Source of the DNA: Paenibacillus lautus NBRC 15380
GTDB lineage: Bacteria; Bacillota; Bacilli; Paenibacillales; Paenibacillaceae
NCBI RefSeq assembly: GCF_004000945.1
Contig: NZ_BIMF01000012.1
Coordinates: 124,001 to 188,000 of the forward strand
Reading direction: 5' to 3'
DNA length: 64,000 bases
Under the pieces are notes generated by a model. It worked only from the letters and a program-made list of their open reading frames with translations. It made no database searches and was not told where the DNA came from. A program made the position numbers and the translations under genes. Every line of letters starts with the position of its first letter. Position 1 is the stretch's first letter. Shown in pieces: positions 41,712 to 50,580 of this stretch.

Positions 41712-42674
41712 ATGGAACAGGCTGTCTTGGATCAAGGGGCCGAACGATTCGGACGAGATACTTATTCGCTGAAGTTGCTTGGGGGATTCGATCAGAATGT
41801 ATTTGAATACAACGGTGAAGACGGACGCCAATTCATTATTAAATTCTTGGACGCGTCCAAATACCGCAAAGCCTCCATCATTCGCGAGCTTACGTGGATG
41901 GCCTATCTCGCCGAGCAGGGTCTGAACATAGCGGAGTCCATTCGATCCGCTCAGGATCTTCTTATTGAAGAGGTAACCCACGATTCCAAACAATATCATG
42001 TCATCGCTTTTACGAAGGCTCCCGGCAGCCCGTTAACGGATGTAACATCGGATTTTGCGATGATCAAGCAGTGGGGGAGCGGGATGGGCCGTATGCATAA
42101 ACTCGGCAAAAAGGACGCCACCGCAGCTTCGCTCGTTCACCGAATGGCCTTTCCCCAGTGGAATGATCATGTAGTCTTTACCGATGCGTTCCCGGAGGCT
42201 GCAGGTGAAAGAGTCCATACGCAGTGGAAGCAGTATCTGAAGGAATTGGAGTCCCTCCCGCAAGATCAGGAAGGTTACGGCATCGTCCACAATGACCTCC
42301 ACCATCACAATTTTCACGTACATAACGGGGAGATTATCTTTTTCGATTTCGGGGATGTCTCGTACCATTGGTTCGCCTATGATATCGCCATCGCCATCTA
42401 TCATGCGGTCCAGACGGTTCCGGAAAACCGGAAAGCCGAATTTGTGGCCCGATTTCTCGACTCGTTCTTATCCGGCTATCTTCAAGAGAATACGTTGAGC
42501 GAGGAATGGATCCAGCGGATCCCGTTGTTCGTCGACTTCCGCAATATCTACTCCTATGTATACTTCGCCAAATTCGTAAATTGGAACGAGTTGGATGAAC
42601 GTACTCGGAATTATCTCTTAGGGATGAAAGCCGATATTGAGGCAGGCAAATCGGTTGTAAAGCTGTCTATTTAA
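41712..42674 (+). CDS. Aminoglycoside phosphotransferase-fold (APH) kinase
   Basis: 320 residues. Protein-kinase-like fold of the APH/choline-kinase group: nucleotide-binding region near FIIKFLDASKYRK, catalytic loop GIVHNDLHHHNFHV (Asp-x4-Asn class) and metal-binding FFDFGDVSYHW. The substrate may be a small hydroxylated molecule (sugar, amino sugar or amino alcohol); drug resistance is not implied. AAGGGG precedes the ATG. A small membrane-protein gene follows after 24 bp, probably in the same transcript. Confidence 0.82.
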   Translation: MEQAVLDQGAERFGRDTYSLKLLGGFDQNVFEYNGEDGRQFIIKFLDASKYRKASIIRELTWMAYLAEQGLNIAESIRSAQDLLIEEVTHDSKQYHVIAFTKAPGSPLTDVTSDFAMIKQWGSGMGRMHKLGKKDATAASLVHRMAFPQWNDHVVFTDAFPEAAGERVHTQWKQYLKELESLPQDQEGYGIVHNDLHHHNFHVHNGEIIFFDFGDVSYHWFAYDIAIAIYHAVQTVPENRKAEFVARFLDSFLSGYLQENTLSEEWIQRIPLFVDFRNIYSYVYFAKFVNWNELDERTRNYLLGMKADIEAGKSVVKLSI

Positions 42675-42698
42675 TAAGAGAAGGAAGATTGCTCAACC

Positions 42699-43208
42699 AT
42701 GAAAATAAAATCCAAACCTCTCCGCAGGCTCTGCTATTTGGGCCTGGGGCTGCTCCTCTCGGCCATCCTTCTATTCCTGCTATTCCTTCGCCCCACGCCC
42801 ATCAAGGTGGGTGGATTTACATCCTTTACGGATGAAAATGCCCTGATCTTCGAGGTGATCAATGAAGGATTCGCCGATGTGGAGCTGCTGGACGTGCGGG
42901 TGAATGATGGCATGAAGCCAGCCAAGGCCGAGCTGGGCGTCAGTTATTCCCTTCATCTGGTCGGCGGCGAGGGCCTTGATGAAGATCCCGATATCGAATT
43001 CGTGGATATTCGGGAGCTGCCGCTAAAGCCCGAGCTCATGCCGGATGAGAAGAGAGCTGCGCTCAATCAAGGTTCGCGGATTCCGCTTAATTACGGCATC
43101 CGTCTTTATAACGATGAGCCCATCACCCAAATTGAAGTGAAATATAAGTATGGGGGCATCACGTTTACGAGGGAGATGCCGATGGGGCGATTTTTCAATA
43201 AACCTTAA
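42699..43208 (+). CDS. Small membrane-anchored protein of unknown function
   Basis: 169 residues. One N-terminal membrane segment (LCYLGLGLLLSAILLFLLFL), positively charged before it, so the remainder probably lies outside the membrane. The external part is beta-rich (DENALIFEVINEGFADVELLDVRV, EPITQIEVKYKYGGITFTREM) and resembles an immunoglobulin-like sandwich, without a recognised family. GAAGG is upstream. It follows the APH-type kinase gene by 24 bp. Confidence 0.65.
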   Translation: MKIKSKPLRRLCYLGLGLLLSAILLFLLFLRPTPIKVGGFTSFTDENALIFEVINEGFADVELLDVRVNDGMKPAKAELGVSYSLHLVGGEGLDEDPDIEFVDIRELPLKPELMPDEKRAALNQGSRIPLNYGIRLYNDEPITQIEVKYKYGGITFTREMPMGRFFNKP

Positions 43209-43308
43209 TCATCATAGATGTGTTGCTGATAGCTTTCCTACGATACAATCTCCGCCCAGCGGGATAACGTCTCCTCAAAATAAGATTGGAGATTTATGGG
43301 CGATAAAA

Positions 43309-43331
43309 AACCGGGCTGCAGCAGCCCGGTT
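43309..43331. terminator. Bidirectional terminator
   Basis: AACCGGGCTGC (43309-43319) pairs perfectly with GCAGCCCGGTT (43321-43331); T6 follows on the minus strand. It ends the GIY-YIG gene (stop at 43342) and may also end the plus-strand operon. Confidence 0.88.
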
Positions 43332-43341
43332 CATTCTCAAA

Positions 43342-44448
43342 TTAAGATGACACAACATAATTATTCAAAAAATCCCGCAGTGCAGCCTCCATAGCAAGCT
43401 CCCCTCCGTCTTCGATCCATGAATCCTGAAGAACAAGATAGCAGCAGGCGCTGCTCTGCAAATAGCTGTAGATGATTTGTGCAGCATCGATATCTTCCCG
43501 GGTAACCTCGACAGCATCGCATTCCATATCCCTCGTGAAATAGCTGAGAATCCAGGCTTTGACCCTCTGCCTCAACGATTCAATGTCCACTGTTGCAGCC
43601 ACAGAGCATCGCTCGCTGTGCAGCACAACGTTCCCCTTAATCAGGAATAACTTGATCGTTTCTTCGTTTAAATACTCGTAGACAACAATGCTGTGATTCT
43701 CTTCGGCAAACTCGATCACATGCCGTTTACTTAAGAGCAGGTTCACCGCCTCCATGCCGTCCCTGTATTTTGCAGCCTGCTCAAAATCGAAACGCTCTGC
43801 GGCGTCGAGCATGTTTCGCTCCATTTCATCATATAAACTTCGGTCGTCCCCTTGAAGCAGAGCAATGAATCGATCCATGATTTCATCAAATTGCCGCGCG
43901 GTTTCGCCGCCAAGACACTTGCCAAGACAGAGGCCAATCGAATAATTCAAGCAGGGAGTATTTGCCGAAGAAGCGGCAGGTGTATGATTACAGGCGATTT
44001 TACAGCATTCCTTAACCTTTTGCACTGCATGTTCAAGACTATGTCTACTGGCTGTATAGGGGCCGAAAAAACGAGACCGGTCAGTACCGCCTTCATCCAG
44101 TGTATCTGTAATTTCCAGCCATCGCCAATCTCGCTTTTGCCGCAATACGATATAACTATAACCTAGCGGATTTTTCATCTTGCGGTTATACATCGGCTTT
44201 ATGTCCTGAATAAGCCTGCATTCCAGCATGAACGCCTCAAACTCCGTGTCGGTGACGATATGCTCCAGGTCTTTGACATGCTGAACCAGCCTCTTCACTT
44301 TTGGGGAATGCGATTTATTGTTGTAAAAATACGATTGTACTCTCTTCTTGAGACTTTTGGATTTGCCAACGTAAATGACCGTTCCCCGCGAATCTCTCAT
44401 AAGATATACGCCCGGTGACAGCGGCAACTCTTGTATTTTTGTTTTCAT
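43342..44448 (-). CDS. UvrC/Cho-like GIY-YIG endonuclease
   Basis: 368 residues from ATG 44448 (AGAGGA about 12 nt upstream; the frame extends to a TTG at 44481). GIY-YIG nuclease domain at 1-100 with GVY (13-15), YVG (26-28), Arg near 36 and Glu75. A UvrC-like cysteine cluster follows (PCLNYSIGLCLGKC) and a UVR (UvrB-binding-type) helix hairpin near FDFEQAAKYRDGMEAV. The C-terminal RNase H-like and HhH domains of full UvrC are missing, so the layout resembles E. coli Cho but with an extra ~100-residue C-terminus. It would make the 3' incision in nucleotide excision repair, or act in a related repair reaction. It stands alone. Confidence 0.87.
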   Translation of the reverse strand: MKTKIQELPLSPGVYLMRDSRGTVIYVGKSKSLKKRVQSYFYNNKSHSPKVKRLVQHVKDLEHIVTDTEFEAFMLECRLIQDIKPMYNRKMKNPLGYSYIVLRQKRDWRWLEITDTLDEGGTDRSRFFGPYTASRHSLEHAVQKVKECCKIACNHTPAASSANTPCLNYSIGLCLGKCLGGETARQFDEIMDRFIALLQGDDRSLYDEMERNMLDAAERFDFEQAAKYRDGMEAVNLLLSKRHVIEFAEENHSIVVYEYLNEETIKLFLIKGNVVLHSERCSVAATVDIESLRQRVKAWILSYFTRDMECDAVEVTREDIDAAQIIYSYLQSSACCYLVLQDSWIEDGGELAMEAALRDFLNNYVVSS

Positions 44449-44528
44449 TTTGACTGTCGATCCTCTCAACGAATCTATCAAACATGGCGTTTTCGTTCAC
44501 TTCCAAGATACCATATGCACATCAAAAA

Positions 44529-44570
44529 GCACCACAGTCACGGGCTGATCCAACTCGATGGACGTGGTGC
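44529..44570 (-). terminator. Terminator downstream of the AraC/cupin gene
   Basis: GCACCAC (44529-44535) pairs with GTGGTGC (44564-44570), with GTC/GAC inside; TTTTTG follows on the minus strand. It lies about 100 bp after the stop. Confidence 0.65.
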
Positions 44571-44668
44571 CTCTATTAGGGACTAGGGCTACAGTCTCTA
44601 TTACCCGAGACTATCATTTCAATACAGCTTTTTCTAGTGAACCAGAAAGAAGACATAACCAGATCCCT

Positions 44669-45535
44669 CTAACTTCGCATTCGATACTGCTGCCGATATT
44701 GCCTCGGTGACATCTGAACCGCCCGCTTGAACATCTTCCCAAAGTGGGAGAAGTTGTTGAATCCCGAGCGCATGGCGATATCCGTGATGGAATCATCGCT
44801 CTCCCGCAGGAGGCGCTGCGCTTCCTTAACCCGAAGGAGGTTGAGATAATCGCTAAAGGTAAAACCCGTCGTCTGCTTGAACAGCCGGCTGAGATAGTGC
44901 GGGCTGATTCGGAACGCCTCCGCTATCTCGGGCAGCGTTAAGGCCTTCTGGTAGTTGTCATTAAGATACCGGACGACCGCCTGGGTCTTCGGATGAAGAA
45001 TGGGCTCGGTATCGGCGGAACGAACCGTGCCCAGATGCCGGCTGCGGTAGGCGAAGAGCAGCAATTCGACCGTTCGGTGCCGAAGCAGCCAGCTGCTTCC
45101 CGCTTGGGGATGGATCATCTCATTCACCATTTCGCCGACCATTCGCTCCACGACTTCACCTGCGGGCGAAGGAAGCCTTAAAATCGGAACATCCCAGCCG
45201 AACGGCTCCTTCAGCCCTTCGGCCAGATCAGGCGGCACGGCCAGTTCCGCGAACAACTCCGGGCTTATATAAAGGACAAGCCGATCATGATCGGGCCGGC
45301 CGCTGTCCAGCGTCTTATGAACGGCGTTCCGGTCCACGAAAACAAGATCACCGGCCCGGACCCGGTAAGAACGGTCCTTAATGAAGTAGATCCGCTCACC
45401 CGATAACAGGTAATACAGCTCATAATGACCGTGAAGATGGTCAACCGTCATCGAGAAATATCCAATGCGACGGTCATATTCAATGTCCAAATATCCGGTG
45501 GGATCATGGTAGTCCGCTCGAAACGGCTTCGTCAT
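44669..45535 (-). CDS. AraC family regulator with cupin-like sensor
   Basis: 288 residues. N-terminal cupin-type arm (HLHGHYELYYLLSGERIYFI, VRAGDLVFVDRNAVHK) that binds a sugar in AraC homologues. C-terminal double HTH (LTLPEIAEAFRISPHYLSRLFKQTTG; ITDIAMRSGFNNFSHFGKMFKRAVQMSPRQYR). It is divergent from the Gfo/Idh/MocA gene; two ATGCGGC direct repeats 30 bp apart in the 125-bp spacer are the probable binding sites. GGGGG lies 7 nt upstream of the ATG. Confidence 0.88.
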   Translation of the reverse strand: MTKPFRADYHDPTGYLDIEYDRRIGYFSMTVDHLHGHYELYYLLSGERIYFIKDRSYRVRAGDLVFVDRNAVHKTLDSGRPDHDRLVLYISPELFAELAVPPDLAEGLKEPFGWDVPILRLPSPAGEVVERMVGEMVNEMIHPQAGSSWLLRHRTVELLLFAYRSRHLGTVRSADTEPILHPKTQAVVRYLNDNYQKALTLPEIAEAFRISPHYLSRLFKQTTGFTFSDYLNLLRVKEAQRLLRESDDSITDIAMRSGFNNFSHFGKMFKRAVQMSPRQYRQQYRMRS

Positions 45536-45569
45536 GTCGCTGCCCCCTTTTCTTGGATTATAGCAAAAT

Positions 45570-45607
45570 ATGCGGCATTTGAAAGCGATTACGCATAAAA
45601 TGCGGCG
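45570..45607. promoter_or_regulatory. Direct repeats in the AraC / oxidoreductase spacer
   Basis: ATGCGGC occurs at 45570-45576 and 45600-45606, exactly 30 bp (about three helical turns) apart and each followed by GAAAGC-like sequence. AraC proteins typically bind such direct repeats. Confidence 0.45.
45580..45593. promoter_or_regulatory. cre-like site between the direct repeats
   Basis: TGAAAGCGATTACG fits the CcpA operator consensus at about 12 of 14 positions. Its place between the putative AraC sites suggests catabolite repression of the oxidoreductase gene. Confidence 0.45.
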
Positions 45608-45660
45608 AAAGCAGTGCTCCCTTGTTATAGGCTAGAGCTATATTCAAGGAGGCGATAGAG

Positions 45661-46950
45661 ATGAGTGACAAGAAACGCTATGTATTGGTCGGAACTGGCG
45701 GCCGAGCCGAATTTTTTTATGGCGCCTTGGCCCGGAATTTCCGCGACAAATCCGAGCTTGCTGCCTTTTGCGATATTAACCAAACCCGCATGAATTATGC
45801 GAATCAGCTGCTGCGGGAAAAATATAAGTACACCGAGGTGCCTACCTATCCGGCGGACCAATTCGACCAGATGATCGAGAACGAGAAGCCCGACTTCGTC
45901 ATTGTCACGAGCATCGACCGGACCCATCACAAGTACATTATCCGCGCGATGGAGCTTGGATGCGATGTCGTGACCGAGAAGCCAATGACGATCGACGAGG
46001 AGAAATGCCAAGCCATCCTGGATGCCGCCAAGCGGACCGGACAAAATATCAGGGTCACCTTCAACTACCGTTACGCTCCCCACCATACCAAGGTACGGGA
46101 GTTAATCATGAATGATACCATCGGCCAGGTGACCTCGGTTCACTTCGAATGGCTGCTGAATACCCGCCACGGAGCGGATTACTTCCGGCGTTGGCACCGG
46201 GACAAGCGGAACAGCGGCGGACTGCTCGTCCATAAATCCACCCATCACTTCGACTTAGTCAATTTCTGGATCGGCTCGCATCCTGAAACCGTTTTCGCAT
46301 TTGGAGATCTCATGTACTATGGTAGAGAGAATGCCGAAGCACGGGGCGTAACGCAATTTTACAATCGTGCCACCGGCAACAAGGTTGCGAAGGAGGATCC
46401 TTTCGCGCTCCATCTGGATTCCGATGCGCATCTCAAAGCCATGTATCTGGATGCTGAGCCGGAAGATGGCTATCAGCGGGATCAGAGCGTCTTCGGGGAC
46501 GGCATCAACATTGAGGATACGATGGGTGTCCTCGTGCGATATCAGAACAAAGCCATTTTGACGTATTCGCTAGTCGCTTACCAGCCGTGGGAAGGATATC
46601 GCATCGCTATCAACGGCACCAAAGGCCGGATTGAGATGAACATTGTTGAACAATCCTACGTGAATTCGCTGGGCGACAAGAACCAAGAAGGCGCGTTAAT
46701 CGGCAAAACGCTGCGGGTGCTTCCGATGTTCGATGCCCCGTACGAGGTTCACGTCGAAGAGCAAAAAGGCGGGCATGGCGGAGGCGACCCCGTTCTCCTG
46801 AATGATCTGTTCGGGGAACCCGTGGAAGATCCGTACGCCCGTGCGGCCAACCATATCGATGGAGCGAGATCCATACTAACAGGAATTGCAGCCAACCGCG
46901 CCATCGCAACCGGTATGCCTGTACGAATCAACAATCTGGTTCGTTTCTAA
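45661..46950 (+). CDS. Gfo/Idh/MocA family oxidoreductase
   Basis: 429 residues. N-terminal Rossmann domain (YVLVGTGGRAEFFYGAL), the EKP motif of the family (CDVVTEKPMTI) and the C-terminal alpha/beta substrate domain with the catalytic region GLLVHKSTHHFDLVNFWIG. These enzymes use tightly bound or exchanged NAD(P) to oxidise or epimerise sugars, and some act as glycosidases (GH109-like). The reaction here is unknown, but position at the head of the second glycan locus suggests processing of its imported sugar. CAAGGAGG precedes the ATG. Confidence 0.9.
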   Translation: MSDKKRYVLVGTGGRAEFFYGALARNFRDKSELAAFCDINQTRMNYANQLLREKYKYTEVPTYPADQFDQMIENEKPDFVIVTSIDRTHHKYIIRAMELGCDVVTEKPMTIDEEKCQAILDAAKRTGQNIRVTFNYRYAPHHTKVRELIMNDTIGQVTSVHFEWLLNTRHGADYFRRWHRDKRNSGGLLVHKSTHHFDLVNFWIGSHPETVFAFGDLMYYGRENAEARGVTQFYNRATGNKVAKEDPFALHLDSDAHLKAMYLDAEPEDGYQRDQSVFGDGINIEDTMGVLVRYQNKAILTYSLVAYQPWEGYRIAINGTKGRIEMNIVEQSYVNSLGDKNQEGALIGKTLRVLPMFDAPYEVHVEEQKGGHGGGDPVLLNDLFGEPVEDPYARAANHIDGARSILTGIAANRAIATGMPVRINNLVRF

Positions 46951-46985
46951 GCCGTACAAGGCGGCTTCAAGCAACTTTTCCAATC

Positions 46986-47016
46986 AAAGGCTGCGTATTT
47001 TCGCGCAGCCTTTTTT
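46986..47016 (+). terminator. Terminator of the oxidoreductase gene
   Basis: AAAGGCTGCG (46986-46995) pairs with CGCAGCCTTT (47004-47013), followed by TTTT. It separates the oxidoreductase from the two-component genes. Confidence 0.9.
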
Positions 47017-47066
47017 CACATGTCGCAGACCGCCTTGAAATCCACTTTTCGTAAAGGAGGAAATCG

Positions 47067-48884
47067 ATGTTCTTCTCATTAAAAAGCCGTCTGATCGCTT
47101 TTATCGTCGCACTCTTCGTCCTCTCTTTCGGCACGCTCTCCTTCCTGCTGTTTACGGAATCACGCACCGTGATCCGCTCCTACATCGAATCCTCGGCTCT
47201 TGAAAAGATGGAGGAATACGGTTCCTATGTGGATATGGTCCAGATGCAAATTTATGATGTCGCTTCCCTGGTCTTCAACAGTGACACGGCCAAGAACTGG
47301 GATAACGCCATCGGCGACCCGCTGCTGCCCGAAGGGGAGAAAATGCTCGCCAACCTTGCCATGAGCCGCTTCCTGACCCAGGCGACCAACAGCTACACCA
47401 GTATCTCCGATGTATCCATCTACCGGCGCAGCGGGCTTCGGATCGGCGGCGAGAACCAAGTCGAAAGTGACCCTGCCTTTTTGCGGGAATCGTGGTACAC
47501 AAACTTCTTCGCGTCCGGGGACCGATGGCTGCCAGCGCATATGGATCAACATGAACGCGTCCGGGATCACGGTAATCCCGTCGTCAGCCTGCTGATGCCC
47601 ATCGGAACCTTCCATCATGCCACGGCCCAGAACGTGATGAAGGTTAACGTCAGCGAGTCTTATTTTCTGGAGCCGCTCAGCCGGATCCATCTGGCCAAGA
47701 ACAGCACGATTTTTCTGTTGAACGAGCAAGGAAGCCCGATTCTATCCCAGCAGGCACATGAACTCGGCGCCGGAGCTCTATCGGAGATCGATCGCATTCG
47801 AAACGGCCCGCTGAAATCGGGCGTCGTCTATCTAACCAACGATGAGGGACAGCGAGACATTCTGGTTTACAAAAAGCTGGGACGCACCGGCTGGATGCTG
47901 GCCGGCCTGGCGCCGGAAAAGGAGCTGTACTCCTCTCTTCACAAGCTTCAGAGCACGATTATGGTGGTCACGGTCGTTCTGATCTTGGTCTCTCTGTTTG
48001 CCGCCGCATGGCTTTCCTATGGCGTCACCAAGCCTTTAACGCGCCTGGTTCTGGCGATGAGGCAGGTGCAGCGCGGAGCCTTCGACCAGGCCGAGTCCCT
48101 TCTTCCTCCTGACAAAAACGTAAAAAGCGAGGTCAGTTACGTCATCTCCACCTTCCGCTATATGGTCAGCCGCCTGCGGCAGCATATCCAGAACGAATTC
48201 GAGCTGAAGCTGCTCCGCCAGCAAGCGGAATATAAAGCGCTGCTCATGCAGATCAATCCCCATTTCATGTTTAACACCCTGGAGCTGGTGAGCAGTCTTG
48301 CCATGCAGCGCCGGACGGACGATACCGTGCAGGTGATCGAGGACCTGGGCAAAATGATACGCTTCTCCATGAATACCAGCGACGACCGAGTCCCCCTAGC
48401 CGAAGAGCTGGCTTATGTCCGCCGCTATATCTCCATTTTGCAAACCCGCTTCGGTCATAAACTCGACATCACCGTCCACGAGGAAGGCAGACTGGATTCA
48501 CTGGTGATAATCAAGTTCATTCTCCAGCCCTTGATCGAGAATGCGGTTAAATACAGCTTTCAGCATCAGACCACGGCACAGGTGAACATCCGGATCAGCA
48601 GGCAGGTCAACCGCCTGCATCTCCACGTCGCGGATAACGGTCCCGGCATGCCCCCCGAGATCATCCGCAAGCTCCAGGATCCCGCGGCGGCCTCGCAATT
48701 GGAGCCGATCCTCCGAAGCGAGAGCTGGCACATTGGACTCGGCAACGTGATTGCACGCTGCCGCTTGCATTACGACGACTTATTTGCCGTTCATATCCGG
48801 AACGGGAACGAAGCGGGCACATGCATCGAACTGATTCTACCGGTACAGGAGGAATATCATGTACAACGTATTGATCGCAGATGA
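47067..48884 (+). CDS. YesM-type sensor histidine kinase
   Basis: 605 residues. Membrane segments at ~8-30 and ~297-320 enclose a ~260-residue extracellular sensor. HAMP follows (~320-375), then the phosphoacceptor His399 in INPHFMFNTLELVSSLAM and the ATPase motifs LQPLIENAVKYSF, DNGPGMPPE and GLGNVIARCRL. The 3' end overlaps the response regulator gene by 26 bp, showing tight coupling. Likely sensor for the substrate of the ABC transporter encoded downstream. Confidence 0.93.
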   Translation: MFFSLKSRLIAFIVALFVLSFGTLSFLLFTESRTVIRSYIESSALEKMEEYGSYVDMVQMQIYDVASLVFNSDTAKNWDNAIGDPLLPEGEKMLANLAMSRFLTQATNSYTSISDVSIYRRSGLRIGGENQVESDPAFLRESWYTNFFASGDRWLPAHMDQHERVRDHGNPVVSLLMPIGTFHHATAQNVMKVNVSESYFLEPLSRIHLAKNSTIFLLNEQGSPILSQQAHELGAGALSEIDRIRNGPLKSGVVYLTNDEGQRDILVYKKLGRTGWMLAGLAPEKELYSSLHKLQSTIMVVTVVLILVSLFAAAWLSYGVTKPLTRLVLAMRQVQRGAFDQAESLLPPDKNVKSEVSYVISTFRYMVSRLRQHIQNEFELKLLRQQAEYKALLMQINPHFMFNTLELVSSLAMQRRTDDTVQVIEDLGKMIRFSMNTSDDRVPLAEELAYVRRYISILQTRFGHKLDITVHEEGRLDSLVIIKFILQPLIENAVKYSFQHQTTAQVNIRISRQVNRLHLHVADNGPGMPPEIIRKLQDPAAASQLEPILRSESWHIGLGNVIARCRLHYDDLFAVHIRNGNEAGTCIELILPVQEEYHVQRIDRR

Positions 48885-50457
48885 CGAGATCGAGGTTCGT
48901 GAAGGGCTGAAGCTGAAAGTCGACTGGGAAAGCATGGGCTTTGCCATTTCGGGGGAGGCCGCGAACGGCCTGGAAGCCGAAGAGCTCATGAAATCCCATT
49001 CGTATGACCTGCTCATTACCGACATGAACATGCCCGTTATGGACGGCGTCCAGCTGCTGGACATTTGCCGGAGCTACAATCCGTCCATCCAGATCATCAT
49101 CATTACCGGATACGAGGATTTCCAATACGCCAGAGCGGGCGTCCGCAGCCAGGCCATGGATTACTTGCTGAAGCCCGTCACCCGGGACGATCTGAAATCC
49201 GCCGTAAACAAAATCAAACAGGAATTGGATAAGAACCGCAAGGTACGGGACGATTCGGAAATGATGCAGTGGCGGCTATCCCAGTATTACAAAGAAATGA
49301 AGGAACGCTTCCTGCTGGATCTCGTGCGCGGCAACCGCCTGCCCCCCTCTTCCCTGCCGGAACGGATTCGACTGTTCCACCTGGAGGATTGGCAGGACTG
49401 CCGCGTATGCTTCATCACCGCAGGCATGAGGGAATCCGGCATGCAGAAGGCGCCCCAAGGCCGCGCGCCCGAGCAGCTCCGCCTTCCGTTCGAATTGGTC
49501 TGCCATGAAATCGCCGAGTCTTATCCGGACGGCGTTCAAGTGTTTCATGATGCAGCTCATCCCGGCATCATGCATTTCATTGCGCTTGACGGCATTCAGC
49601 ATGAATTCGCGGACAAACTCGCCGCGCAAGCGTCATCGTATTTAACCGTGGAGGTGCAGGTGGGATTAGGGCTGCCCGTCCTGGGACTTGAACGCTGGAA
49701 AGAGGGTTATATCCATTCCCTCTTGGCCTGGAATCTGGCGGGACACCAGAACGGACCGGATCGGACCCCCGTAACCGACCAAAGTCCGTTGCTGCCGGAG
49801 GAAACAAGCCGAGCGCTTCATCGCTGCCTGATCCGGGGCGAGCTGGAATCCTTCCGCAGCATGATCCGGAGGGAGCTGCGTGAGGCATTCCGGCTATCGC
49901 CTTCCCGCTTGGTACGGAGCCTTTTTCAAATCACGCTGATTATGGAATCCGCCTCCGTCGACAACGTACGGCGTTCACAGGGAGGGGAGCCTCTATGGAT
50001 TTCACCCGAATGGGTTTTATGGCTGGAAACCCCGGAGCTGGCGGAACGTCTGCTGATGCAATGGGCACAGGATTTTGTGGACCAGCACCAGGAATCCGGA
50101 GACAGAGGCGCTACCCTGATTGAATCCGCCAAGCGGTATATCGAGGAGAATTACATGCAGGAATTGTCGCTGACCTCGCTGGCCGAGCAGTATAACTACC
50201 ACCCTACCTACTTCTCGGAAATGTTCAAGGAAGGGGCTGGCGTCTCGTTTATTCAGTACGTTACGGAAGTTCGGATGAAACACGCCGTACGCCTGCTGCA
50301 GGAGACCCGATTGACGGTATGGGATATAGCCGAGCTGACGGGCTTCTCTTCACCCGGCTATTTCAGCTCCAAATTCAAAAAAATGTTCAATCAAAGCCCT
50401 TCCGAGTTCCGACTGTCGCAATCCGAAAAAATCGAACACGATAATCCGAAGAAATGA
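48859..50457 (+). CDS. YesN-type response regulator with AraC DNA-binding domain
   Basis: 532 residues. Receiver domain with acidic pocket (ADDE near residue 8), phosphoacceptor Asp55 (LLITDMNMPVMDG) and Lys in DYLLKPV. A long linker precedes the AraC domain (LSLTSLAEQYNYHPTYFSEMFKEGAG; VWDIAELTGFSSPGYFSSKFKKMFNQSPSEFR). GGAGGAATATC, with GGAGG about 6 nt before the ATG, is inside the kinase gene. Expected activator of the operon starting at 50581. Confidence 0.93.
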   Translation: MYNVLIADDEIEVREGLKLKVDWESMGFAISGEAANGLEAEELMKSHSYDLLITDMNMPVMDGVQLLDICRSYNPSIQIIIITGYEDFQYARAGVRSQAMDYLLKPVTRDDLKSAVNKIKQELDKNRKVRDDSEMMQWRLSQYYKEMKERFLLDLVRGNRLPPSSLPERIRLFHLEDWQDCRVCFITAGMRESGMQKAPQGRAPEQLRLPFELVCHEIAESYPDGVQVFHDAAHPGIMHFIALDGIQHEFADKLAAQASSYLTVEVQVGLGLPVLGLERWKEGYIHSLLAWNLAGHQNGPDRTPVTDQSPLLPEETSRALHRCLIRGELESFRSMIRRELREAFRLSPSRLVRSLFQITLIMESASVDNVRRSQGGEPLWISPEWVLWLETPELAERLLMQWAQDFVDQHQESGDRGATLIESAKRYIEENYMQELSLTSLAEQYNYHPTYFSEMFKEGAGVSFIQYVTEVRMKHAVRLLQETRLTVWDIAELTGFSSPGYFSSKFKKMFNQSPSEFRLSQSEKIEHDNPKK

Positions 50458-50516
50458 GATTCCGGCCTCTCTCCTTCCCCGGTATGATGAGTTTATTAGG
50501 CGCACTGCCACACTGA

Positions 50517-50532
50517 TTGTAAGCGGCTTCAA
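50517..50532. promoter_or_regulatory. cre site upstream of the second ABC operon
   Basis: TTGTAAGCGGCTTCAA fits the 16-bp consensus WTGNAANCGNWNNCWW at 15 positions. It lies about 50 bp before the first permease gene, so CcpA would repress sugar import when glucose is available. Confidence 0.6.
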
Positions 50533-50580
50533 TCCACAAGGTAACCGCCCATTCTCATCCATCCTGAAGGGAGGCACATT

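Noticed and set aside
41712..42674. Antibiotic resistance gene (aminoglycoside kinase)
   Set aside because: Only the fold and catalytic loop are shared; nothing in the sequence shows aminoglycoside specificity.
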